From an uncultured Burkholderiaceae bacterium (lineage in GTDB: Bacteria; Pseudomonadota; Gammaproteobacteria; Burkholderiales; Burkholderiaceae), in NCBI GenBank assembly GCA_937871985.1, contig CALMPB010000520.1:1-47059 (forward strand): a stretch of 47,059 nucleotides of DNA, given 5' to 3'. The notes under the pieces were generated by a model that was given only the letters and a program-made list of their open reading frames with translations, searched no databases and was not told the origin of the DNA. The position numbers and the translations under genes were made by a program. Of the stretch, positions 8,147 through 15,933 are shown one piece after another; within the stretch, counting starts at the first letter, position 1; every line of letters starts with the position of its first letter.

Positions 8147-10105
8147 CTAAGGTTCGAACCTGGGCAGCACGACGGTAAATGTGCTGCCCTGCCCCTTGGC
8201 GCTGGCAACCTGTATGCTTCCCCCGTGACGCGCCACGACGGCCTGCACGAACGCCAGCCCCAAGCCGCTGCCGCTGGGGTTCCCGGGAGCATCTTCGCCA
8301 AATCGCTTGAACGGCGTGAACAGCGAAGCCTGCTCATCGGGGCTCATGCCCCGGCCCTGATCCTCGATCGTCACGCGCCAGCTTTCGTTCTCGCCGGACA
8401 AACGGCACCGCACCGTCGAGCCAGGCGGGCTGTATTTGATGGCGTTGTCGATCAAATTGCTGAAAGCACGCGCCAGCATGGCCGAATCGGCGCGAACATA
8501 GGCCGGATCCATATCGGCCTCGAACAGAATCCGGCTATCCCGCTGCTGTGCCAAAGGCCAGTGCTCGTCGCAAACGGCGGCCAGCATATCGGGCAAATTC
8601 TGCTCCCGGTAATCCATCTCCTTGGATTCCGCCCGCGCCAGATGAATGAAACCGTCCACCAGGCTCAAGGTTTTGTTTGCGTAGCGCTCGATGCGCTCCA
8701 GGATTTCGGGTTGGGGCAAAGGCGTCTGCGCGCAGTTCTGCAATTCGATCAGCGCCAGAATGGAGTTCTGGGGTGAACGCATATCGTGCGAAATGAAACG
8801 CATGGTCTGCTCGCGCTGGCGCGCCGCCTGGCTCAACGAAGAGATTGCCTGGTGCAGCGCGACGACACGCGCTGACAGCGACTCGTCGGGCCGTACCACC
8901 ACCGCATCCGGCAGCTCATGGATCGCACCCTCGTCACGCAATTTCCCCAGCTCGCGGTCGAAATACTGCAACGCCGCTTCCTGGCTGCGCCAGCTCCATA
9001 CGGGATAGATCAAGGCCACCCCTATCAGGCTCGCCACCGGAGGAATCCAGAAATGCGCGTACTGCAAAAGCAGCCAGCTGCCCGCGACGATGAACAGCAG
9101 CATGGCGGCCGAGATGAATAAAGACCGGCGAGGAGAAAGCCTTTGCAGCATCGTGCATACCAGCAGCACGGGAAGCACGGCGATCAGGGCGTTGAGCCAG
9201 CGGCCAAGAGAACCGATCCAGCCATCCTCCAGCGCGTCCCGCAAGCCATTGGCCAGAATCTCCACCCCGGCCATCGGCTCTCCCGTGCGGACGGACAAGG
9301 GGGTCGGCATCAAATCACCCAACCCCGACGCCCAGGAGCCGACCAATACATATTTACCGCGAAAAGCGGCCTGGGGAACTTCTCCGTCCAGAACCTTTGC
9401 ATACGGATATAGAGCAAAACCGCCAACGCCTCCTGAGTAGGAAAGCAGGCGGGAGGTATTGCCGCTTTGCCTAAGCACCGACGCCACGGCATGATCGCCC
9501 CCCGCTTCGAGCATGGCCAATACAAAATGGTCCAGCGGCTTTTCCTCCGGAGACCCTTCCCGCAGCACAATCCTGCGGATTACGCCGTCGCCGTCGAAAT
9601 GCGCGCTGATGTTGCCAAGCTGCCTGGCCGAAGCGGCCAGCACCGGCAAAGGCCTGCCGACGCGATGGGTTCTGCCGTCGTGGATGAGCGGCAGCACGAC
9701 ATGGCCTTGTTCAGCAATGGCCCGTGCAAGCGTCTGGTCATCGCTTGGATACGCCGGGTTGTCGTCGCTGAAAACGATGTCCAGCCCCACCGCCTTCGCC
9801 TCCTTCAGGCGAGCCAGCAATTGGGCGTGAATAGCGCGGCGCCAGGGCCAATACCCGATTTCCTCGATGCTGCCGTCGTCGATGGCGACGATGACGATAT
9901 CGCTACTTGCCGGCTTATCAGCCGCAAAACTCAGGATCCGGTCGTAAAAAACATGATCGAGCTTGGCAATGCCCAGATGCGCGCCAAAACCGCCCAGCAT
10001 GAAGGTCAGCAGCAAAAGCGCCAGGCTGACGATCAGCCATTCCGTGCGAATACGCCGTTCAAGCCCGCCCCATGCCATCGTCCTGCGCATTTCGGGGCGG
10101 CCCAT
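8147..10105 (-). CDS. CHASE2-domain sensor histidine kinase
   Basis: Membrane sensor kinase of 652 residues. Layout: first helix about 22-44; periplasmic CHASE2 domain about 48-295 (VAIDDGSIEEIGYWPWRR, then KAVGLDIVFSDD); a cluster of hydrophobic helices about 302-370; a HisKA domain with phosphorylatable H440 in RFISHDMRSP; and an ATPase domain with N-box N550/N554, G1 DQGRG (582-586) and G2 GSGLGLAF (612-619). It is the last gene of a four-gene unit, starting one base after the FecR-like gene ends. Downstream ATGs at 10090 and 10078 are alternative starts. CHASE2 ligands are unknown; the partner regulator is almost certainly the one at 11216-11926. Confidence 0.93.
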   Translation of the reverse strand: MGRPEMRRTMAWGGLERRIRTEWLIVSLALLLLTFMLGGFGAHLGIAKLDHVFYDRILSFAADKPASSDIVIVAIDDGSIEEIGYWPWRRAIHAQLLARLKEAKAVGLDIVFSDDNPAYPSDDQTLARAIAEQGHVVLPLIHDGRTHRVGRPLPVLAASARQLGNISAHFDGDGVIRRIVLREGSPEEKPLDHFVLAMLEAGGDHAVASVLRQSGNTSRLLSYSGGVGGFALYPYAKVLDGEVPQAAFRGKYVLVGSWASGLGDLMPTPLSVRTGEPMAGVEILANGLRDALEDGWIGSLGRWLNALIAVLPVLLVCTMLQRLSPRRSLFISAAMLLFIVAGSWLLLQYAHFWIPPVASLIGVALIYPVWSWRSQEAALQYFDRELGKLRDEGAIHELPDAVVVRPDESLSARVVALHQAISSLSQAARQREQTMRFISHDMRSPQNSILALIELQNCAQTPLPQPEILERIERYANKTLSLVDGFIHLARAESKEMDYREQNLPDMLAAVCDEHWPLAQQRDSRILFEADMDPAYVRADSAMLARAFSNLIDNAIKYSPPGSTVRCRLSGENESWRVTIEDQGRGMSPDEQASLFTPFKRFGEDAPGNPSGSGLGLAFVQAVVARHGGSIQVASAKGQGSTFTVVLPRFEP

Positions 10106-10106
10106 G

Positions 10107-11216
10107 CTAATAATCGGAGACTAGTATGGGCTGGCCGTATCCCGACAAGACGGGAGCGCCGCCGTATCCCTGCAGCACCGATTTGCCGGCGAATTCCTGC
10201 CTTGCATCCAGACCGCCTAGGCCGACATCGTCCACGGCGCGAACCAGCAGGTAATAAGTGCCCGGCCCGGGTGCCGCATAGTCGATCTGGTTGGTCGGAA
10301 ACAGCCGGCTGGACACCATTTTCGTGCCATCCGGATCTTCGGCCACCCGAACCAGATAGCCGCTCGCCCCGGCGACCGGCTCGATGGTCATGGAGCCACC
10401 GCCGTCCTTGGGCTTGGGCAGCAACGGCGCCGGCAACAAGTCCCGCACTCCCAGGCTGGCGCCGCTCGAGTCCACCGCCATGCCCTGTTTCGCTTTGAGC
10501 ATGACGTCGGCCGAATGCGATGCCTCGACCCCCGCCACGCCCTGAACCACCTCGCTGCGCGCACCCTGCGTGGGTGAAAAATGCACTCGGAAACGTGTGC
10601 CCCGCACCCCTGTGATGCTGACGGGCGTGCGTACCTCGAAGCGTCCCACCCCTTCATGCTTGGGCGCCACCTGGGACTCGAGCGCGCCTTTGTCGACGTC
10701 CACCTTGACATCGATCAGCCCCGTCCCTTTGAAGACCCTCAGCCGCTTCACGGCCATTGTCGACGAAGCGGGAATACTCAGCACGCTGCCATCGGCCAGT
10801 TTCAGCGTCACGAAACCATCGGCTTCCGTGCTGACGGTCTGGCCCTCCGCCACCGGCGAGGAAAGGCGCAACGGCTGGCCATCCAGCGCGGCCTGTCCGG
10901 CAATGTAGCTGACGTCCGCCGCCGAAGGAAGCTCGGGAATGAGGGCGAACGGTATCTTCAACACTTGCCCGATCGGCAGCCGCGCCTGGTCCTGGACGTG
11001 GTTGAGCGATTGCAGGGTTGTCCAGTTGGACCAGCCACTGGTATAGCGGGTGGCAAGCTCACCCAGGGTGTCTCCGGCCATGACCCGATACAGGAAATCG
11101 TCGCCATGGGCTCCAACCGCCTGGCCGAAGGCACAGGTGGATGACAGACAGGAAGCCGCGCTGGCCAGGCATAGGGAAAGAAGACGCTGCCGAATCATGA
11201 TGAAGCCATTATTCAT
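10107..11216 (-). CDS. Periplasmic LysM-FecR domain protein
   Basis: Exported protein of 369 residues. It has a signal sequence (residues 1-34; M7 is an alternative start), a LysM peptidoglycan-binding module at about 42-88 (YRVMAGDTLGELATRY, later LPIGQVLKIP), a FecR-type domain at about 110-235 (LADGSVLSIP, then ITGVRGTRFRV) and a C-terminal Fn3-like beta domain at about 280-345. FecR domains usually act as periplasmic sensors or scaffolds; the LysM would hold this one on the cell wall near the CHASE2 kinase. Its ATG overlaps the regulator's TAA by one base (TAATG), so the two are probably translationally coupled. The architecture is clear; the signal sensed is unknown. Confidence 0.9.
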   Translation of the reverse strand: MNNGFIMIRQRLLSLCLASAASCLSSTCAFGQAVGAHGDDFLYRVMAGDTLGELATRYTSGWSNWTTLQSLNHVQDQARLPIGQVLKIPFALIPELPSAADVSYIAGQAALDGQPLRLSSPVAEGQTVSTEADGFVTLKLADGSVLSIPASSTMAVKRLRVFKGTGLIDVKVDVDKGALESQVAPKHEGVGRFEVRTPVSITGVRGTRFRVHFSPTQGARSEVVQGVAGVEASHSADVMLKAKQGMAVDSSGASLGVRDLLPAPLLPKPKDGGGSMTIEPVAGASGYLVRVAEDPDGTKMVSSRLFPTNQIDYAAPGPGTYYLLVRAVDDVGLGGLDARQEFAGKSVLQGYGGAPVLSGYGQPILVSDY

Positions 11217-11926
11217 TATTGTTCGTGTATTTTTTCATTGTCGATCAACGCCAGGCGATAGCCAAGCGCATACGAAGACGCCAGGCTGACGCCGTGTTCG
11301 GGACGCAGCTCGAGCTTTTGCCGAATATTCGACAAATGCGTGTCCAGCGTGCGCGAGGTTGGAGGAATTTCGCGATTCCAGATCAAGGTGCTCAGCACGT
11401 CCCTGGAAAACAGGCGCCAGGGATTCCTGAAGAACAGCACGGCCAGATCGAACTCTTTGGGGGCCAGCGGCACCGCCTTGCCGTGCAGCCGGATGACGCC
11501 TTCCACAGTGTCGATCTCGTAGGCGCCGATATGGAAACCCTGCTCGGTCCGCTCCGGCAGGCCGCTGCGGCGCAAAAGCGCCTTCACCCTGGCCAGGAGT
11601 TCGCCCGAACGCATGGGTTTGAGCATATAGTCGTCGGCGCCCGCCTGCAACCCAAGGACGAGATCTTCCTCCTGGATGCGATTGGTCAGGAACATGACGG
11701 GAATTTCGTAGCCGAGATGGACTCTGACCCAGCGGACGATCTCCAGCCCGCTGATATCGGGAACCTCCCAATCGATGATCAACAAATCGAACGGCCGGGT
11801 CTTTTGCAGCACGGCAAGCAGTTCTTCGCCCGTGGCGAACACCGTGCATGCATGACCTGCGGCAGTCAGTACTTGTTGAATCAGTTGTGCTTGGGCAAAA
11901 TCGTCTTCCAACGAGGCGATGTTCAT
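11216..11926 (-). CDS. OmpR/PhoB-family response regulator
   Basis: Cytoplasmic response regulator, 236 residues. The receiver domain (1-120) has the acidic pair D8/D9, phosphoacceptor D52 in LIIDWEVPD, T81 and K103 in YMLKPMR. A winged-helix DNA-binding domain follows at about 130-230 (LAPKEFDLAVLFFRNP, then SRTLDTHLSNIRQKL). It overlaps the small upstream gene by four bases (ATGA) and the FecR-like gene downstream by one base. It is the natural partner of the CHASE2 kinase two genes on. Targets are unknown; no clear binding repeats were seen upstream of the operon. Confidence 0.93.
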   Translation of the reverse strand: MNIASLEDDFAQAQLIQQVLTAAGHACTVFATGEELLAVLQKTRPFDLLIIDWEVPDISGLEIVRWVRVHLGYEIPVMFLTNRIQEEDLVLGLQAGADDYMLKPMRSGELLARVKALLRRSGLPERTEQGFHIGAYEIDTVEGVIRLHGKAVPLAPKEFDLAVLFFRNPWRLFSRDVLSTLIWNREIPPTSRTLDTHLSNIRQKLELRPEHGVSLASSYALGYRLALIDNEKIHEQ

Positions 11927-12237
11927 CGGCGAACCTGTATTGTTTCCGAACGTGCGTCTTCAATGGGATACCCGTGCTCGTTGAGAGCAACGGTTACAAG
12001 TTTCAGTATATCCGCATTCCGCGTCCGGAAAGCCACTACGCACCTTCCACGCTGCATATCCCAGTAAACCCGAAGGCCGCCGCGGCTGCCCACATCATAC
12101 AAAGCCAGCACACGCTGGGTAATCTGGTTGATGCGGTTGCACTGATCCAGTATCCACGACTCGCTCAAAAACTCGGGCATGCTGATGCACAACTCGTACC
12201 CGATTTCCCCCAGCGTATTATTGCTCTGGACACTCAT
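11923..12237 (-). CDS. Hypothetical small protein leading the CHASE2/FecR operon
   Basis: Unrecognised protein of 104 residues from the ATG at 12237; a GTG at 12282 would give 119. It appears soluble, with no signal peptide or membrane helix, and is mixed alpha/beta in character (ELCISMPEFLSESWILDQ, GGLRVYWDMQRGRCVVAF, ILKLVTVALNEHGYP). That it is a real gene is supported by its stop overlapping the response regulator start in ATGA, which implies translational coupling. It heads the operon of small protein, regulator, LysM-FecR protein and CHASE2 kinase, so a role in the same signalling route is plausible but unproven. Neither start has a strong ribosome binding site. Confidence 0.65.
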   Translation of the reverse strand: MSVQSNNTLGEIGYELCISMPEFLSESWILDQCNRINQITQRVLALYDVGSRGGLRVYWDMQRGRCVVAFRTRNADILKLVTVALNEHGYPIEDARSETIQVRR

Positions 12238-12547
12238 GGTTTGCGGCGTCCATACGGCGCAGCTCGGCGAAATGTAAAACACACGACAAAATCCGCCTCA
12301 TCGGCTACAAAATGATACCGTGATTGTTATAGCCGGAGCAGGCCCTGTCCAGCCAAACGGCCATTCTTTGACGATTCTTGACAATGCGCCGCCGCGTACG
12401 TGCGACGTTAAAAATTTCAAATCTTGACGAATCGGGCTCTTGGCCTTGTGCTGCTGGAATGGTGTGATTATTACTTGTTCCAGAAGCGCCTGTCCCATTC
12501 GTGCTGCCGAACCAGCCGCATGGAGTGCGGCCAATCGACTATTGCAC
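12238..12547. other. Intergenic region upstream of the signalling operon
   Basis: No gene seen. TTGACGA/TTGACAA appears three times (12368-12374, 12378-12384, 12424-12430). The first two are ten bases apart, and ATTCTTGACAAT here recurs exactly upstream of the aquaporin (7361-7372). These could be -35 elements or a small regulator site; no full promoter can be assigned. Confidence 0.3.
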
Positions 12548-12633
12548 TGGTGCGTCCAGCCGGAATCGAACCGGCACGATCAATGATCGAGAGATTTTAA
12601 GTCTCTTGCGTCTACCAATTCCGCCATGGACGC
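12548..12633 (-). tRNA. tRNA-Leu (UAA)
   Basis: On the minus strand this reads GCGTCCATGGCGGAATTGG and ends GGCTGGACGCACCA, an 86-base cloverleaf with encoded CCA. The acceptor pair GCGTCCA/TGGACGC is perfect, the T-arm is GGTTCGATTCC, and there is a long class II variable arm. The anticodon loop ACTTAAAAT gives UAA. It lies just beyond the 3' end of the asparagine synthetase gene on the same strand. Confidence 0.95.
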
Positions 12634-12722
12634 GAACCCGAAATTATTGCATGAACGGCAAATCTTTGCTGGCGACAAAAGGGTTCGCCTGGCGCCGGGG
12701 GGCCGCTGCAGGCTTGCCCGGC

Positions 12723-14684
12723 CTATTGCGTTTCCAGCCATGCCTGGAACATCAGAATGCACCACAGCCGGGTCGAGCAGTCGTTCCAGCCGCTCAGGTG
12801 CTGTTTCCAGGCCTGGCGTATGGGCGCAGGCTCGAAATAGCCCTCGCGGCGCAGCCGGGCTTCGTCCAGCAGGCTTTCGGCCCATTGGCGCAGAGGGCCG
12901 CGCAGCCAGGTTGCCAGCGGAATGGAAAATCCCTTCTTGGGGCGTTCGATCAGCTCGGCGGGCACATGGCGGAACAATACCTGGCGCAGCAGCCACTTGC
13001 CTTTGCCATGACGGATCTTCATGTCCAGTGGCAAGCGCCAGGCCAGTTCGATGACACGATGGTCCAGCAGCGGTACGCGTGTTTCCAGGCTGTTGGACAT
13101 GGCGGCGCGATCCACCTTGACCAGGATATCGGCGGGCAGATAGGTTTGGGCATCCATCGCCATCAGCCATTGTTCGAAGGGCAGATCCCGCCCAGGCCAG
13201 GCTTCGGCATGGTTCAGTGCCGTGGAGGGTTCCGTCGCGCCGATCACCACGGTTTCAGGAGAGCGCCAGTGGCTGATCATCCGCCGGTAGAAGTCTTCTC
13301 GTCCATCGGCGTCCAGCAGATCGGCGAACTTGCCCATTTTTTCGCTATTGGCCGAACGGCGCAGGCGGGCCGGCATAAGAGGCCGCAGGCCGTCCAGAAG
13401 ACCATCCATCGCCGAAGCGGCGGCGCACCGGCCCAGCAGAACGGCCGCGGCGTGGCGCAAGGCCGGCGGCAGCCGCTGGATGCGATGCCATGTTTGCGGC
13501 GCCAGCCGATAGGTGTTGTAGCCGCCGAACAGTTCGTCGCCGGCATCGCCGCTCAAGGCCACCGTGACGTGCTGCTTGGCCAGGCGGCTGACCATGTAGG
13601 TGGGAATCTGCGAACTGTCGGCGAATGGCTCGTCGTAGATATTGGGCAGGTCGGGAATGATGGCCAGTGCCTCTTCGGGGGTAACCATCATATCGCTGTG
13701 CTGGGTGCCCAGATGCTGCGCCACGGCGCGGGCATAGGGAGCTTCGTCATAGCGTTCGTCGTTGAACCCCATGGTGAAGGTGCGCACCGGCTTGCTGCTT
13801 TGCGCCTGCATCAGGGCCACGATCAGGCTGCTGTCGACGCCGCCGCTCAGGAAAGCCCCAAGCGGCACGTCGGCCAGCATCTGGCCGCGCACGCCGAGCA
13901 TGAGTTGCCGCTCCAGCAGGTTGGTGGCTTCTTCGTCGCTGCATTCCAGTGGATCGGCCAGGCCGGCCTGTACGGCGTGGTTCATGCGCCAATACGGCTG
14001 GCTGCGCGCCGCCTTGGCCGAGGGGACGTCATGGAAGGGAATGTCGATGTAATGGCCGGGCGGCAGTTTGCCGATGCCCTCGTAGATGCTGTGAGGCGCG
14101 ACAATGTAGCCATGACGCAGGTAAAGGGCCAGGGCGTTGCGGTCTACCTGGGCCGTACAGGCCGGGTGTGCCTTCAGGGCCTTGAGCTCCGAACCGAACA
14201 ACAAGGTCGTGCCTTGCCAGCCCCAATACAGCGGCTTTTCCCCCATGCGGTCGCGGGCCAGCGAAAGCGTGCGGCGATGGCGATCCCACAAGGCGATGGC
14301 AAACATGCCCACCGCGGCCTTCAGCGTGCGCTCCAGCCCCCAGGCGCTGATGCACGCCAACAGCGTCTCCGTGTCGGAATGGCCGTTCCACGAGGGCGCC
14401 TTGCCGTGTTCCTGCAACTGCTCGCGCAGGTCGAGGTGATTGTAGATTTCGCCGTTGAAAACCAGCACGAGGCGCTTGTCGGCCGAATGCATGGGCTGGC
14501 TGCCGGCGGCGGAAAGTTCCAGGATGGACAGGCGGCGGTGCCCCAGGGCCACGCCCGATGCGTCGTCGTGCCACATGCCCGATTCGTCCGGGCCGCGATG
14601 GGTGATGGCATTGACCATTCCCGGCAGAGGGTTGAAACATCCAGGTCTTGGGCTTGTGTCGACGAATCCGGCAATCCCGCACAT
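12723..14684 (-). CDS. asnB: Asparagine synthetase (glutamine-hydrolysing)
   Basis: Makes asparagine from aspartate, glutamine and ATP, or acts as a related amidotransferase; 653 residues. The Ntn glutaminase domain begins with nucleophile C2 (MCGIAGFVD), followed by R50, FNGEIYNH (76-83) and D104. The synthetase domain carries the PP-loop SGGVDSS (280-286) and ends with the helix set around KVDRAAMSNSLETRVPLLD. The start is fixed because cysteine must be residue 2. The length and the PERIYDEPFADSS-like region match the long AsnB forms common in polysaccharide clusters, but no such cluster is adjacent. The gene sits alone between tRNA-Leu(UAA) and the intron-bearing tRNA-Ser, all on one strand. 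Confidence 0.92.
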   Translation of the reverse strand: MCGIAGFVDTSPRPGCFNPLPGMVNAITHRGPDESGMWHDDASGVALGHRRLSILELSAAGSQPMHSADKRLVLVFNGEIYNHLDLREQLQEHGKAPSWNGHSDTETLLACISAWGLERTLKAAVGMFAIALWDRHRRTLSLARDRMGEKPLYWGWQGTTLLFGSELKALKAHPACTAQVDRNALALYLRHGYIVAPHSIYEGIGKLPPGHYIDIPFHDVPSAKAARSQPYWRMNHAVQAGLADPLECSDEEATNLLERQLMLGVRGQMLADVPLGAFLSGGVDSSLIVALMQAQSSKPVRTFTMGFNDERYDEAPYARAVAQHLGTQHSDMMVTPEEALAIIPDLPNIYDEPFADSSQIPTYMVSRLAKQHVTVALSGDAGDELFGGYNTYRLAPQTWHRIQRLPPALRHAAAVLLGRCAAASAMDGLLDGLRPLMPARLRRSANSEKMGKFADLLDADGREDFYRRMISHWRSPETVVIGATEPSTALNHAEAWPGRDLPFEQWLMAMDAQTYLPADILVKVDRAAMSNSLETRVPLLDHRVIELAWRLPLDMKIRHGKGKWLLRQVLFRHVPAELIERPKKGFSIPLATWLRGPLRQWAESLLDEARLRREGYFEPAPIRQAWKQHLSGWNDCSTRLWCILMFQAWLETQ

Positions 14685-14812
14685 ATTGATTTGTGACCTT
14701 AAGTAAGCGAGTTACCGCAAATTGTATGCGCGTCGTGCTTCAAAGTGGAAACACCAGTCGAGATGAGGCGGGATAATGAGGAGGGACGTTGAACGCACGG
14801 CTGTGCGTGAAA

Positions 14813-15127
14813 TGGCGGAAGGTCAGGGATTCGAACCCTGGAGGAGCGCGAGCCCCTGCCGGTTTTCCGTACCACTATAGCTTTCGTTACCAAGCTCGAT
14901 GCTTGTTTGTGGTCTGGACTTTGTCTTCACCGTGGTGATTAAACTTTAGGTGGGAGCCGTCAAGTCTCTACACGTTCCCGGCACGAACCGGGCTTCGCTC
15001 GGCGTTACCTCGGTGCCGCACGGCGCACCAGGGGCTTCTCCGAATTTGACTCCTTACATTTGATGTGTTTCCACAACAACGCTCGATTTAACAAGACCGG
15101 TGCATTCGACCACTCTGCCAACCTTCC
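14813..15127 (-). tRNA. tRNA-Ser (UGA) interrupted by a group I intron
   Basis: The 5' half (15127-15093) reads GGAAGGTTGGCAGAGTGG and ends ACCGGTCTT. The 3' half (14867-14813) begins GAAAACCGGC and ends CTGACCTTCCGCCA. Joined, they make a 90-base tRNA with a perfect acceptor stem (GGAAGGT/ACCTTCC), anticodon arm CCGGT-CTTGAAA-ACCGG, a class II variable arm and encoded CCA. The anticodon region is the same as that of E. coli tRNA-Ser(UGA). The two halves are separated by 225 bases placed between anticodon positions U34 and G35. Splicing would be needed to read UCA codons unless another copy exists elsewhere. Confidence 0.93.
14868..15092 (-). ncRNA. Group I self-splicing intron in tRNA-Ser(UGA)
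   Basis: A 225-base intron with no open reading frame and the full core of a group I ribozyme. P1: exon CUU pairs with guide GAG (15084-15082), giving the U-G pair at the 5' splice site. P2: hairpin 15079-15060 with a GAAA loop. P3: GGAGTC (15053-15048) with GGCTCC (14958-14953). P4: TTCGG (15044-15040) with CCGAG (15002-14998). P6: CCCGG/CCGGG (14992-14977). P7: GACTT (14966-14962) with AAGTC (14921-14917). P8: CACC/GGTG (14952-14949, 14931-14928). P9: ACCAC/GTGGT (14913-14909, 14875-14871) enclosing hairpin CAAGC/GCTTG. GTAGAGACTTGACGG and AAGACAAAGTCC match the conserved R and S elements. The last intron base is G, as expected. Confidence 0.92.
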
Positions 15128-15294
15128 GAGCGCAAGATGGTAACACGACTATTACCCGGCAGGAAGGTTTACACTCCGGGAATAGTCTTCGTTACGGTTT
15201 ATGGCGCTTTAACGGGGGTGGTGTTATTGAACGGAAAGGCACATCGCGGGTTTGAGCCTCGTGTCCGTTTTATTGCCTTCTTGGCGGAATAGGT

Positions 15295-15894
15295 ATGGCC
15301 CAGATAAAAAAAACCGAGGTTCGCGATGCGATCCTGAACGCGGCCTTCGAGCTGTTTTCGGCTCAAGGCTATTCCGCGACCGCGCTGACGGCCATCAGCA
15401 AGGCAGCGGGTGTCTCGAAAGCCAATCTTTACGTTTATTTCGATTCCAAGCTCGACATCCTGTACACCATTTACGAGCCCTGGATGCGCGCCAGAATCGC
15501 CCGGCTCGAGGCCGACATCGCGCAAGTCCCCGATTCCCGCGGCAAGCTTCGAGCCCTGATCCGCGCGCTGTGGCGCGACATTCCGTCCGAAGAAAACGGA
15601 TTCGTCAACAATATCATGCAGGCGCTATCGTCCGCCTTGCCCGTGGATCAATACCGGCCCACGTTGGTCAATTGGCTGGAAGAGCGGATCACCGCCTTGC
15701 TCGAATCCATCCTTTCGCCCGGCCGCCTGAAGCTGTTCCAGGGAACCCGCATCGCTCAGATCCTCATCATGGCTTTGGACGGGTATGCCATTCACTACCA
15801 TCTGCGCCCGAAGGAGGACGATGTGGATGACGCCTCGATCGAGGCGATGGTCTGTTTGATTCTGGGTAATCCCGGCCCGGCTCCGCGTGGGTAA
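15295..15894 (+). CDS. TetR-family transcription regulator
   Basis: DNA-binding regulator of 199 residues. The N-terminal TetR helix-turn-helix is clear (ILNAAFELFSAQGYSATALT, then ISKAAGVSKANLYVYFDSK, residues about 13-55), followed by an all-helical ligand and dimerisation region to about 190. The start at 15295 has AGG and GGCGGA just upstream. It lies 36 bases ahead of the quinone oxidoreductase gene on the same strand, so it may regulate that gene or be cotranscribed with it. The divergent neighbour upstream is the intron-bearing tRNA-Ser. The ligand is unknown. Confidence 0.9.
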   Translation: MAQIKKTEVRDAILNAAFELFSAQGYSATALTAISKAAGVSKANLYVYFDSKLDILYTIYEPWMRARIARLEADIAQVPDSRGKLRALIRALWRDIPSEENGFVNNIMQALSSALPVDQYRPTLVNWLEERITALLESILSPGRLKLFQGTRIAQILIMALDGYAIHYHLRPKEDDVDDASIEAMVCLILGNPGPAPRG

Positions 15895-15933
15895 TAATAA
15901 GGGCTTTGCAAAACCATATAGCCAGGAGCCATG

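Noticed and set aside
12501..14696. 731-codon frame antisense to asnB
   Set aside because: Opposite-strand shadow of a gene with full catalytic motifs; it also crosses tRNA-Leu.
14813..15127. Interpretation as tmRNA because of separated tRNA-like halves
   Set aside because: The halves join to a normal tRNA-Ser with anticodon UGA, there is no tag reading frame, and the spacer has group I intron core elements.
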